Position numbers and translations under genes: made by a program. Under the pieces are notes generated by a model, which was not told the origin of the DNA, ran no database searches, and saw nothing but the letters and a program-made list of their open reading frames with translations. Shown one piece after another: positions 34,571 through 43,271 of a stretch of 44,002 nucleotides of DNA (position 1 is the stretch's first letter; every line of letters begins with the position of its first letter). Source of the DNA: Bacteroidota bacterium (lineage in GTDB: Bacteria; Bacteroidota; Bacteroidia; Bacteroidales; Prolixibacteraceae); assembly GCA_023412195.1 (NCBI GenBank), contig JAEYNZ010000064.1:1-44002 (forward strand), written 5' to 3'.

Positions 34571-34741
34571 TGATTTTGGTAAGTTAAAGTAGATTAATTT
34601 TAAATAAGAGGGATTATATGATTTTAATCCAAAAATGCACCGGTTTTTGTTAATAGATGCTTTTTTGAAGCAACCTTTTGAAGAGGGGAAAGGTCTTTAT
34701 TTTAATGAACAAAGAATCAAACAATTTATTCCAGGACTGCC

Positions 34742-35137
34742 ATGAAAGCACAAGTTATTTTTATTTTCCTGTCATTTTTCTTCATGTCACCAATCTTAAG
34801 TATAGCTCAGATGGTTTCTGTTTCCGGTTATGTAAAGAACCAGAATACAGGAGAAGTCCGTAAAAACGCCACTATATATGAATCCATTTCAGGGATCGGA
34901 ACCATAACCAACAACGAAGGATATTACAGGCTTCTATTAAATCAGGGAGAGAGGAAGCTCGAATTTTCAAGTCCGGGATTTAGCAGTGTGACCTCTGTAT
35001 TCAACATGAAAGCCGATACCACCATTACAGTGGAATTAATTCCATTGGCTTCCGCACCTCTAAAACCAGAAGGGGAAAATGTGCAGCAAAATGATGAAGA
35101 TTCCTCAACCTCTCAGAAACCTTTGCGAAAACCGTAA
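34742..35137 (+). CDS. Small secreted protein with carboxypeptidase-regulatory-like domain
   Basis: 131 residues. A signal peptide ('IFIFLSFFFMSPILSIAQ') is followed by one carboxypeptidase-D regulatory-like beta-sandwich (about 25-105). The domain shows 'VSGYVKNQNTGEVRKNATI', 'TITNNEGYYRLLLNQGERK' and 'LEFSSPGFSSVTSVF', the usual N-terminal module of TonB-dependent receptors, here alone with no barrel after it. The tail is polar and low-complexity ('ENVQQNDEDSSTSQK'). Its stop lies only six bases from the stop of the convergent phosphatase-like gene. Function unknown; it could be a periplasmic partner of a receptor or a remnant of one. Confidence 0.75.
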   Translation: MKAQVIFIFLSFFFMSPILSIAQMVSVSGYVKNQNTGEVRKNATIYESISGIGTITNNEGYYRLLLNQGERKLEFSSPGFSSVTSVFNMKADTTITVELIPLASAPLKPEGENVQQNDEDSSTSQKPLRKP

Positions 35138-35143
35138 AACTGA

Positions 35144-36790
35144 TTATTTTCCCAGCACCTGTGAAATGGCTGTACCCTGGCTTTTATCAGGTTGAGGTAT
35201 TTGCAACAAATCACTCAGGGTTGGCGCCAGATCCACAGCATTGTATTTTTCCCGGATGATTTGTGGCTTAATACCCTTTCCATAAAACACCAGCGGAATA
35301 TGAGACTGATCAGTATAATTCACCTTGGTAAATTTATAATTTGGCTGCCACCCCTCTTTCAGTAAATAAAGGAAATCGCCTGAACGGTTCTTTGAGTATG
35401 ATTTGTAAAGTGTTGCCAGCAACCCGCTGGTGGAACTTCCCTGCTCAAGCTGATGTGCTGTCATCGATATCTGAACAGCTTCAAATTGATTGATAAAGTC
35501 AGATGCGTCTTCTCTGAGCTCATGAAGATTAATTTTGTGTTTTTTAACCAGATCATGGTTCAGGTAAACCTGTAAGTCGCCAGCATATTCAATCCAGTTT
35601 TCCTGACCGTAGGTAATATTCAGGTAGGATGTCAGCAATGCCAGGGCGCTTTCAGGTGAAAAAAAATCAACCGGAAGATTGAAGGCTTCCTTCAGGTAAT
35701 TAACCGGATACGATGCTGAAGTATTGGCAGTAAGGAAAAACATTACATTACTTTTTCCATATCTTTTTTCTGCAGCCGCTATGATTTCTGCAATGTTCTT
35801 ATCAAGATAAAGGTAAGTATCCTGCATTTCCAGTGAAGCAGGGCCAAAATTGTTGTTTTCATAATCCATTGAAGAAAATACGAGTGTTACGAAATCGGTA
35901 TGTTCATCAAGGCCGGCTGGTTCATTTTCAAACAATTGAAGTGCAAAGTTCTTGATAATTTCATTGGCGAAAGGGGTGGTTCTTAATGGATTTAAATTCT
36001 CTGCCCTGCGCGTGTACTTGCCAATGGAATGCGGAAATATATTCCATCCTTCGTAGTAACCCTTTTCCAGAGGATAATTGTCGGGCAGGCTTTCGGTATA
36101 CTCCTTCTCTGGCAGAAGCGTAACCCAGTTTTGAAAGCTGTAACGTTCAGGATAATTCTCACTGTTGAAATTCCTGACCCAATCGGGGAAAATATTGATA
36201 TAAAAAGAGCTTGAAACAATTCTCCCTGATTCAGAATCAAACCAGTAAGCACCGTCAGCTGAATGACCTGCAGCAAATACTGCTGACTCACGGTTCATTG
36301 CAACGCTGTATATCAATGATTTTCCTCCGGAAAAAATCTTGAGATTATCAGTGACTGTATTCGTAAGTAACTTCTTGGGAGAGGCATTTCCGACCTTTGT
36401 ATCTGAACCCAGCGTAAAGTAATTGTCATCCTGCGTGCATTCAACTTCTTTCCTCCTTAACCTGTCATACCAGTTTTTACCAATGATGCCGTGTACTGAT
36501 GGACTTACTCCTGTAAATAATGTTGCCGTACCTGTTGCGTAGCTGTGGTTATGTTGCGAAAGATTAACATTTACACACACCGCACCTTCATTGTATAATT
36601 TTTTAAATCCGTTTGATTCAAATTTATGCCAGAAGCGGTTTATATAGTCGGGCCGCATATTTTCGATAACAAGCCCTATCACAACTTTGGGTTTCTGTGA
36701 TGAATCATCTGTAATAAATTGTGCCTGAACAGCAGTAATGCTTGTTAACAGCAAGCAAATCAGCAGGGTCGTAACTTTTCTCATATGCAT
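35144..36790 (-). CDS. PafA-like alkaline-phosphatase-superfamily protein, active site degenerate
   Basis: 548 residues with a signal peptide ('LLICLLLTSITAVQAQ'; the ATG at 36784 is equally likely as start). The fold is that of PafA-type phosphatases: 'RPDYINRFWHKFESNGFKKL', 'ATLFTGVSPSVHGIIGKNWYDR', 'AYWFDSESGRIVSSSFY' and 'SSMDYENNNFGPASLE'. From my memory of active relatives, the metal ligands and nucleophile are largely replaced. VVDQMR is VIENMR (Asp to Glu43) and T-G-P-G-H-A is Y-A-T-G-T-A (Thr to Tyr84). S-T-D-Y-x-G-H is S-M-D-Y-E-N-N (D309 kept, His to Asn313). T-A-D-H-G is T-A-N-T-S (Asp-His to Asn356-Thr357), and the late His is absent near 488. It is probably a secreted pseudo-phosphatase or a changed activity. 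Confidence 0.85.
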   Translation of the reverse strand: MHMRKVTTLLICLLLTSITAVQAQFITDDSSQKPKVVIGLVIENMRPDYINRFWHKFESNGFKKLYNEGAVCVNVNLSQHNHSYATGTATLFTGVSPSVHGIIGKNWYDRLRRKEVECTQDDNYFTLGSDTKVGNASPKKLLTNTVTDNLKIFSGGKSLIYSVAMNRESAVFAAGHSADGAYWFDSESGRIVSSSFYINIFPDWVRNFNSENYPERYSFQNWVTLLPEKEYTESLPDNYPLEKGYYEGWNIFPHSIGKYTRRAENLNPLRTTPFANEIIKNFALQLFENEPAGLDEHTDFVTLVFSSMDYENNNFGPASLEMQDTYLYLDKNIAEIIAAAEKRYGKSNVMFFLTANTSASYPVNYLKEAFNLPVDFFSPESALALLTSYLNITYGQENWIEYAGDLQVYLNHDLVKKHKINLHELREDASDFINQFEAVQISMTAHQLEQGSSTSGLLATLYKSYSKNRSGDFLYLLKEGWQPNYKFTKVNYTDQSHIPLVFYGKGIKPQIIREKYNAVDLAPTLSDLLQIPQPDKSQGTAISQVLGK

Positions 36791-36905
36791 GTAAATTGGC
36801 CGCCTAAAGTAACAAAGTATCTTCTTTAATTCAAATAAACGTCAGGCACACAGGAAATATTTTTTTATGTATTTTTAGTCCGTAATAATATAAAACCAGA
36901 TTGTG

Positions 36906-37784
36906 ATGAAGAAAGTCTTTTCAGTATTTGTTATTCTTTTTTTTACATTGAATGTAATCGGACAAAGTTTATCCTACCGCATGGAGGAACTCACTGCACC
37001 CGATTTTATTAGTGCTGTTGAAAAAAGTTCACGCACATGTATCATTCCTATTGGTGTGTTTGAAAAACATGGGGCACAACTACCACTAGGTACCGATTTA
37101 TATATGGCACGCGAATATGCCCTTCGTGCTGCAGAACAGGAATATACAGTTGTATTTCCATGGTATTATTTCAGCCAGATTAATGAAGCCCGCCATCAGC
37201 CGGGAACCATTTCATACAGCCCTGAACTGATATGGAAAGTTTTGCAGGAGACTTTGGATGAACTCAACCGTAACGGGTTCGATAAGATTATCCTCGTAAA
37301 CGGACATGGTGGCAACAATGCCTTCCTTAATTACTTTGGAATGGCACAATTATCCGAGCGCAGAAACTACTCCCTATACTGGTTCAGGCCTGAGAGGACC
37401 AGAGAGGTGGCAAAAAAGGCTGAAGCATTGTCCCAACCCGACAAGTTTGACTCGCATGGCGGGAACAGTGAAACATCCATGATGGAAGCTGTTGTGCCGG
37501 ATCTGACCCATCCTGAACGGTCGGGACAGCAGTCGGGTGTTGACCAGGAGAGGATGAAACATCTTGAATATGTTTATACAGGGATCTGGTGGTATGCAAG
37601 TTTCCCAAACCATTATGGTGGCGACGGGGCAAAAGCAACTGCTGAGGCAGGTGAACTGCTGATCAACGATACGGTTGACCAGCTTGTAAAAATGATTCGC
37701 CAGGTTAAGGATGATAAAGTTGTTCCTGCCCTTCAAAACCAGTTCTTTAATGAAGCTGATAATCCGTTAAAGACAAAACAGTAA
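36906..37784 (+). CDS. Exported creatininase-family amidohydrolase
   Basis: 292-residue protein of the creatinine amidohydrolase family with a signal peptide ('VFSVFVILFFTLNVIGQ'), so periplasmic or surface-exposed; most family members are cytoplasmic. The metal site is intact: 'FEKHGAQLPLGTDLYMA' (E53, H55, D64), 'LVNGHGGNNAF' (His) and 'DSHGGNSETSMME' (Glu). The family includes creatininases and N-formyl or lactam amidohydrolases; the substrate is unknown here. The GTG at 36903 directly before this ATG is not needed. It ends 45 bp before a hairpin terminator. Confidence 0.88.
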   Translation: MKKVFSVFVILFFTLNVIGQSLSYRMEELTAPDFISAVEKSSRTCIIPIGVFEKHGAQLPLGTDLYMAREYALRAAEQEYTVVFPWYYFSQINEARHQPGTISYSPELIWKVLQETLDELNRNGFDKIILVNGHGGNNAFLNYFGMAQLSERRNYSLYWFRPERTREVAKKAEALSQPDKFDSHGGNSETSMMEAVVPDLTHPERSGQQSGVDQERMKHLEYVYTGIWWYASFPNHYGGDGAKATAEAGELLINDTVDQLVKMIRQVKDDKVVPALQNQFFNEADNPLKTKQ

Positions 37785-37828
37785 TATAAAACAGGTTTTT
37801 CGGTCGAATTTAAACCGGTTCATGACGT

Positions 37829-37868
37829 AAAAAAGGATATGTGGTTCTGAAATCATGTATCCTTTTTT
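37829..37868 (+). terminator. Terminator between the creatininase gene and rimO
   Basis: AAAAAAGGATA (37829-37839) pairs perfectly with TATCCTTTTTT (37858-37868) around an 18-base loop, ending in six T. It lies 45 bp past the creatininase-like gene and 43 bp before rimO. Confidence 0.65.
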
Positions 37869-37911
37869 ATTTCAGACAAAAAAATCTTTTCTTTGCACAA
37901 AAATATTCTGA

Positions 37912-39210
37912 ATGGAAAAGAAGCGGGTAAATGTGGTGACAATGGGTTGTTCGAAAAACCTTGTGGATTCTGAAGTATTGCTTAACCAGCTTGAAAAGGG
38001 AAAGTACGATGTAGTCCACGACTCTTCTGAATCCGGATTTGACGCTGTATTTGTAAATACCTGCGGATTTATTCACGATGCCAAACAGGAATCCATCGAC
38101 ATGATCCTGGATTATGCAGAAGCTAAAAAACGGGGTGATATCGGAAAACTCTATGTGATGGGATGCCTTTCCGAAAGATATCAGAAAGATTTGGAGGTGG
38201 AGATTCCTGAGGTAGACCGCTATTTTGGGAAATTTGACCTCAAGGCAATGGTTGATGAGTTAAAGGTAACATATCATCCTGAATATATCTATGAAAGGAA
38301 AATTACAACTCCGACACATTTTGCCTATCTGAAAGTTTCAGAAGGTTGTAACCGGGCTTGTTCCTTTTGTGCAATACCCATGATGACAGGCAGGCACAAA
38401 TCAAGAACGGTTGAAAGCCTGGTTAAGGAGGCACGCTACCTGGCTAAAAAAGGGGTACGGGAAATACTTCTTATTGCTCAGGAATTATCTTATTATGGAA
38501 CCGACATTTATGGAAAGAACCAGCTTCCTGAACTGATTGAAGAAATCTCTGAAATAGATGGTATTGAATGGATCCGCCTACACTACCTGTTTCCCTCTAA
38601 ATTTCCTTATGAAATATTGCCCCTGATGCGCGATAACCCAAAGGTTTGCAAGTACCTCGACATGCCGCTTCAGCATATTTCAAATCCTGTTCTGAAGAAC
38701 ATGCTTCGCCATGTTACACGGGAGGAAACAGAAGTACTTATCCAAAGGATTAAGCGAGAAGTCCCGGGGGTGATTATCCGTACGACCATGCTTGTCGGAT
38801 TCCCCGGTGAAACCGAAAGTGATTTCAAGGAACTGAAACAATTTATATCTGATACCAGGTTTGAACGTTTGGGAGTCTTTCCCTATTCACATGAAGAAGG
38901 TACTTATGCCTCTAAAAAATTCATTGATGATGTACCTGAAGAGGTGAAGCAGGCACGTGCCGATGAAATTATGGAATTGCAGCAGCAGGTGTCTGCTGAA
39001 CTGAACCGCCAGAAAATAGGGCAGACCTTCAAAGTTCTCATTGACCGTAAAGAAGATGGATTTTTTATTGGCCGTACAGAATACGATTCTCCTGAAGTCG
39101 ACGGGGAAGTGTTTGTCACTTCTGATAAAGAATTAAAAACCGGCGAATTTTATCAGGTAAAAATCACCGGTTCTGAAGATTATGATCTTTATGGCACTGC
39201 TGTAAACTGA
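37912..39210 (+). CDS. rimO: Ribosomal protein S12 methylthiotransferase
   Basis: Radical-SAM enzyme that adds a methylthio group to an Asp of ribosomal protein S12. The 432 residues have the three-domain layout. The N-terminal UPF0004 domain has C13, C51 and C85, which bind the second [4Fe-4S] cluster. The radical-SAM domain has 'SEGCNRACSFCAIP' (C146, C150, C153), and the C-terminus is a TRAM domain. 'VTMGCSKNLVDSE' and 'NTCGFI' are typical of RimO rather than MiaB, as is the 'LLIAQELSYYGTDIYGK' region. Its stop is three bases from the stop of the convergent TPR gene. Confidence 0.95.
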   Translation: MEKKRVNVVTMGCSKNLVDSEVLLNQLEKGKYDVVHDSSESGFDAVFVNTCGFIHDAKQESIDMILDYAEAKKRGDIGKLYVMGCLSERYQKDLEVEIPEVDRYFGKFDLKAMVDELKVTYHPEYIYERKITTPTHFAYLKVSEGCNRACSFCAIPMMTGRHKSRTVESLVKEARYLAKKGVREILLIAQELSYYGTDIYGKNQLPELIEEISEIDGIEWIRLHYLFPSKFPYEILPLMRDNPKVCKYLDMPLQHISNPVLKNMLRHVTREETEVLIQRIKREVPGVIIRTTMLVGFPGETESDFKELKQFISDTRFERLGVFPYSHEEGTYASKKFIDDVPEEVKQARADEIMELQQQVSAELNRQKIGQTFKVLIDRKEDGFFIGRTEYDSPEVDGEVFVTSDKELKTGEFYQVKITGSEDYDLYGTAVN

Positions 39211-39213
39211 AAT

Positions 39214-39852
39214 TTACAACTTGCTTAATTCTGTTTCAGTTTCTGTTTTTCCCCATTCTGGTGCAAAAGGTGAGGAGGGCTGGTAACTGTCATATTTCTC
39301 CTTTGCCTTTACCAGAATAGGCTTGGCAACTGCTGCTCCTCCTCCAAACTCAGGTGGCATATTTAAAAGCATCATCCCACGAAGAAAATAGGTTCTGGGA
39401 TTATCAGGATTTAGCCTTTCGGCCTCATCCAGGGCCTGGTATAATTTTCCAACGAGCTCCGGCCCGCGGGTCATGGGATCAACCATGATCCTGGAAGAAT
39501 ACAAAAATGCATTCAGGGTATATAGTTCCGATTCTTTTGGTGCCCTTTCCAGTGCTGTATCAATAAACGACTGCGCCTTGTCGATATACTGATCCCGCAA
39601 AGTGGAATTTTCTGTCGACATGCTTATGGTGACATAGCTGAAGGCAGCATAATACAGTGGCAGCCATTCTGATTTTTCATTCATGGCAATCCTTTCAAAA
39701 GTATTCGCTGCATCGGTTAAATCATCGCCTGTTGTGGCCTGCTCCAAACCTGACATGGCATTTTTCATTGCCTCTGTGTACCTGGATTCCTGAACCTGCG
39801 CATGTGCATTCAGCACAAGAAGTACGCTAAAAATGTAAATAAGAGTTTTCAT
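39214..39852 (-). CDS. Exported TPR-like protein paired with the TonB receptor
   Basis: 212 residues starting from the inner ATG (39852), which gives a clean signal peptide ('TLIYIFSVLLVLNAHAQ'); an ATG at 39861 adds three residues. The mature part is helical with degenerate tetratricopeptide repeats: 'AANTFERIAMNEKSEWLPL', 'YIDKAQSFIDTALERAPK' and 'LYQALDEAERLNPDNPRTY'. It ends with a conserved-looking 'GGGAAVAKPILVKAKEKY'. It starts 18 bp after the TonB-dependent receptor gene and surely shares its transcript, so it may be a periplasmic accessory of that receptor. The family function is not established. Confidence 0.75.
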   Translation of the reverse strand: MKTLIYIFSVLLVLNAHAQVQESRYTEAMKNAMSGLEQATTGDDLTDAANTFERIAMNEKSEWLPLYYAAFSYVTISMSTENSTLRDQYIDKAQSFIDTALERAPKESELYTLNAFLYSSRIMVDPMTRGPELVGKLYQALDEAERLNPDNPRTYFLRGMMLLNMPPEFGGGAAVAKPILVKAKEKYDSYQPSSPFAPEWGKTETETELSKL

Positions 39853-39870
39853 ACCTGACATATTTAATAA

Positions 39871-41997
39871 TTATAGTTGAAATGAAATCAATAGCACAGC
39901 AAACCTTTTAGCGGCGGGGGTTACAGGTTGTGAAGCATAGATTCCGTTTGCTCCGGGAACTTCACTGAAATTATAACCATAAACATTGTTAAACCCAAAC
40001 ATATTGTTTACGATCAGGTGAAACACAGTTTGGGTATTGAAAAGATACGTAATATGTGTGATTCCCATACTTGCATCATGAAAATTTTTGGTACGGTCTG
40101 ACATAAATTCCGGATTGTTGGGATTGTGGTAAGGCCTTCCGCTGGCAAAGGAGTAACTGCCTGATAAGAAGCAGTTCAGGGGCAGAAAGAATTTTTTATA
40201 GACAACTGAAAAATTATGCTCCGAGGCATACCGTGGGGTTGCCTGTACTGGAAAGTCCCTGTAATCGCGTTCTGAATCATTCCATGAATATGAAATCCAG
40301 TAGTCACTCTTACCAAATTCTTTTTGGTTCCTCCAGAATACATCAATACCCCTTGAATAACCGCTCCCATCATTCGTGTAATTCCCAGGCACTGTCGAAA
40401 ATTCATCCTCAAATTTCACAAGATCCGTATAGTTTTTATTGTAAGCTTCCACCCTGAAGGTATAGGTGCCATCCATATATTGCCAGGTTAATATGGAATG
40501 GGTCGATCTTTCCGGCGCCAGGTTATCTGAAAATTTCAGGTAATCATCTGCCGGGTTCTGGAAAAAATCACCGTATGCTGCTGAAGCCTGGCTGTTCTTG
40601 CCTGTTCTGACTGCAGCTGATACCCTGGGTACTACTTCGGAATGCGAAAGCAGGGAATTATGCTCAGCACGTAAGCCTGCTTTGAATGCCAGGTATTTTG
40701 AAACCTTGAGTTCTGATTCTGCAAATGCAGAAACCTGATGATTGAAAAATGAAAGCAGGTATTTTTCCTGCAATATAATCTCCTGGTTGTAATTGTTATA
40801 AATCCAGTCGGCACCTATTTTTGTAGTGACCTTCCTTGGGCTGGAATTGGTGAGGGTAACCTTTGCCTGTCCGCTGTTTTTTGTTGTGAAAAGATTTGTG
40901 TGATCCAAATGAATGTTATCCCTGTCGGCATTTATTGCAGCACCGGTATGTATTATCCAGTTGTCGCCCAGCATCTCATTCCACGTAGTATTGAAGTAGA
41001 TGTTCGTGTTGCCAAGTCCCACTTCCTGCAGCAGCGACTGCTGAAAATTGTTATGCAGCAGCCTGCTGCTGTTGTGGCTGAAACTCCCGAATGTTTTAAG
41101 CATGCCTGTGTTGCTGGTTTTATGCCTGAACATTAGGGTGGACCCGGTGATGACTGGTTCCTGTATCCAATGAATGTTTTGTTTGAAAATTTTATTGCTG
41201 AAGCCTGTATGAAGGTACTCCCCTGTCAGTGCAAGGGAAGTATTTTTCCACCTCTTTGCATGAGAACCTTGTAATCCAACTGTCAATATTGCTATGCTTG
41301 ATTTGCTTTCTGGTTCCAGTGCGGTTGTATTCAGTGAAACAATGGATGAAAGTGCCTGGCCAAATTCTGCAGAGTAGCCTCCTGTACTGAATACTGCACC
41401 GTTGAAAAGAATAGGGGAGAAGCGCCCCCGGGTTGGCAGGTCAGGCATTTTTGAAAAGAAAGGCGTGCTGATGAGCATACCGTCCATAAAAGTTTTGGTT
41501 TCATAGCTTTCGCCACCCCTGACGAACAGCCTTCCTTCTTCACTTACATGATGTGACCCGGGCAATGTTCCGAATGCACCATAGATGTCTGCATTGGTGC
41601 CTGCTGTCAATACAATGTCAAGCGGCTTCAGCATGACCGACTTTTTTGTGTCGCTGGCCTCGAAAGCCCCTGCATTAATGGTGACTTCATTGAGTTCATT
41701 AATTTCTTCCCTGAGAATGATATCCTGATGGATTTCCTCTGTTTCTATCAGCAGCTTGACCGCCTGTGTTTCATATCCGATATAACTTGCGATTAGCGTA
41801 TATTCTCCTTTGGCTGTGGTTTTAAAACTGAATCTGCCCAGGCTGTCGGATGTGGCTCCATCATAAGTACCCTGAAGAAAAACATTGACTCCCTGCACCG
41901 GTTTCTCCGGTTTGGTGACCACAGTCCCTGAAATTTTTACCTGTGCCTGTGCAAATAGCATGGTTAATTGTAAAAGAATGGTTAACCCTGTTTTCAT
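39871..41997 (-). CDS. TonB-dependent outer-membrane receptor
   Basis: 708 residues from the ATG at 41997, which starts a signal peptide ('TGLTILLQLTMLFAQAQ'); an ATG at 42030 adds 11 polar residues. Domains: carboxypeptidase-regulatory-like (about 20-105, 'ISGTVVTKPEKPVQGVNVF', 'YIGYETQAVKL'); plug (about 120-220, 'GSHHVSEEGRLFVRGGESY', 'GGYSAEFGQALSSIVSLNT'); and a 22-strand-type barrel to the C-terminal strand 'RFAVLLISFQL'. It has no SusD partner, so it is not a classic glycan-uptake pair. The substrate could be a metal chelate, peptide or sugar. The TPR gene follows after 18 bp. Confidence 0.92.
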   Translation of the reverse strand: MKTGLTILLQLTMLFAQAQVKISGTVVTKPEKPVQGVNVFLQGTYDGATSDSLGRFSFKTTAKGEYTLIASYIGYETQAVKLLIETEEIHQDIILREEINELNEVTINAGAFEASDTKKSVMLKPLDIVLTAGTNADIYGAFGTLPGSHHVSEEGRLFVRGGESYETKTFMDGMLISTPFFSKMPDLPTRGRFSPILFNGAVFSTGGYSAEFGQALSSIVSLNTTALEPESKSSIAILTVGLQGSHAKRWKNTSLALTGEYLHTGFSNKIFKQNIHWIQEPVITGSTLMFRHKTSNTGMLKTFGSFSHNSSRLLHNNFQQSLLQEVGLGNTNIYFNTTWNEMLGDNWIIHTGAAINADRDNIHLDHTNLFTTKNSGQAKVTLTNSSPRKVTTKIGADWIYNNYNQEIILQEKYLLSFFNHQVSAFAESELKVSKYLAFKAGLRAEHNSLLSHSEVVPRVSAAVRTGKNSQASAAYGDFFQNPADDYLKFSDNLAPERSTHSILTWQYMDGTYTFRVEAYNKNYTDLVKFEDEFSTVPGNYTNDGSGYSRGIDVFWRNQKEFGKSDYWISYSWNDSERDYRDFPVQATPRYASEHNFSVVYKKFFLPLNCFLSGSYSFASGRPYHNPNNPEFMSDRTKNFHDASMGITHITYLFNTQTVFHLIVNNMFGFNNVYGYNFSEVPGANGIYASQPVTPAAKRFAVLLISFQL

Positions 41998-42161
41998 GTT
42001 GTTGAATCTTGTTTTGTTTTCATGATTCAAATCACGGGTATTTTTTCAACGAAGGAAAAAAAAAGAACACAGGCAGTTTAATTAAGCGCACGAACGGTAA
42101 ATATCAAGCCTGAGCCGGATTATAAATATTTAAAATTATATGTTGTCGGGGCCAGCAGGTC

Positions 42162-43154
42162 CTATTTGCCGAAGATATAAACAATAGATAGCTGCTGCTG
42201 CTGATCAAGATCATTCCAGTCCAGAACATGAAATGAAAGGTTAAACTTGCCTCGAACATTTTTATGATTCAAAAAATACCAGATGACATCGGTACGCCAA
42301 TAACTATTGAGTCGGTAAAAGAGGTCGCCATAGGCAAACCGGTGGCCCGCACCTGAATGCAGCACGGTCTTTAATCCGTAATTGTGCCAGCGGCCGTTGG
42401 CTTCGGCAAACAGACTGAATGAATGTATAAATCCGTTTGTTACGCTTCTTTCCCGGAACGATGAACCAAGAACACCTGCTTTGATATATCCGCTCCTGAC
42501 CGGGTCAGCAAAAGTCCGTATTCCTCCCTGCAATGCAAATCCAAGGTAATCTTTAATATGGTCACCTGGAAAATCGATGGCAGGACCTGCATCATGAAAT
42601 AGCAGCAAATGGTTTTCAAAAAACAGACTGTTGTGAAATATTTTTCCTGAAAAGCCTGCCATAAAATTTTCTCTGTTAATATCTGTCTGGCGGCTTACCC
42701 AGTCAACAAACCCATTCTGGTGCCCCCAGGTCCACCGCACTTCGCCAAATAAACCTTCCAGATTGGGGCGGTAATAAAGCAATGTATCTGTTAACATAGC
42801 CAATGGAAAATCAATACGTCCCCTGCGAGGAAAGGCCCCAAAAAGAAAATCCTTCTTCTCATCCGAAAACTGGTAGTAAAGTGTGAGTCGTGGTTTATGG
42901 TAATCTATGGCACTGCCAAACTCGTGCAACTGGCTTATTCCGCCCATAATTTTATGCTGTCCATGACTGACGCCCAGCTCAAAGGCGCCTCTGCTGCCTA
43001 AAATGGTTTGTGAATTCGCCTTACCGCTAAAGAATTCCCGGTTGTCACCAATGCCTTCAAATAAAACCTGGTATTCAAAGCTTTGTGCAGCAACAGAAAC
43101 AGGTAAAAAAGCGAGAATGAACAGAAGAAGTTTTAATATCAGTTTATCCTTCAT
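42162..43154 (-). CDS. Putative outer-membrane beta-barrel protein, unrecognised family
   Basis: 330 residues. A signal peptide ('LLLFILAFLPVSVAAQ') is followed by alternating short amphipathic strands rich in Tyr, Phe and Trp ('PRLTLYYQFSDEKKDFLFG', 'YGLKTVLHSGAGHRFAYGD', 'YWRTDVIWYFLNHKNVRG'). It ends in a strand with terminal aromatics ('QQQLSIVYIFGK'). This composition indicates an outer-membrane barrel of about 12-16 strands. I do not recognise the family. It lies 131 bp upstream of the TonB receptor on the same strand and could be co-transcribed. Function unknown. Confidence 0.65.
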   Translation of the reverse strand: MKDKLILKLLLFILAFLPVSVAAQSFEYQVLFEGIGDNREFFSGKANSQTILGSRGAFELGVSHGQHKIMGGISQLHEFGSAIDYHKPRLTLYYQFSDEKKDFLFGAFPRRGRIDFPLAMLTDTLLYYRPNLEGLFGEVRWTWGHQNGFVDWVSRQTDINRENFMAGFSGKIFHNSLFFENHLLLFHDAGPAIDFPGDHIKDYLGFALQGGIRTFADPVRSGYIKAGVLGSSFRERSVTNGFIHSFSLFAEANGRWHNYGLKTVLHSGAGHRFAYGDLFYRLNSYWRTDVIWYFLNHKNVRGKFNLSFHVLDWNDLDQQQQLSIVYIFGK

Positions 43155-43271
43155 TTCCGATTTACTGTAATTAATTTTCTGTACGAAATTAATAAATCAT
43201 TTGCTAAACCTTTAAAATATGCCGGATAGCTCAAATGTTTTTACTTTTGGATAAAATTTAATTTCTGATTT

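Larger units (their letters stand above)
34398..34741. other. Divergent intergenic region upstream of the hydrogenase
   Basis: 344 bp between hydC (minus) and a small secreted protein (plus). It holds the two inverted repeats listed at 34468-34488 and 34543-34570. I see no perfect TAnnTTTG for either direction; TAATTTTA-like sequence near 34590-34600 is the nearest for the plus gene. No ORF or RNA gene was recognised. Confidence 0.5.
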
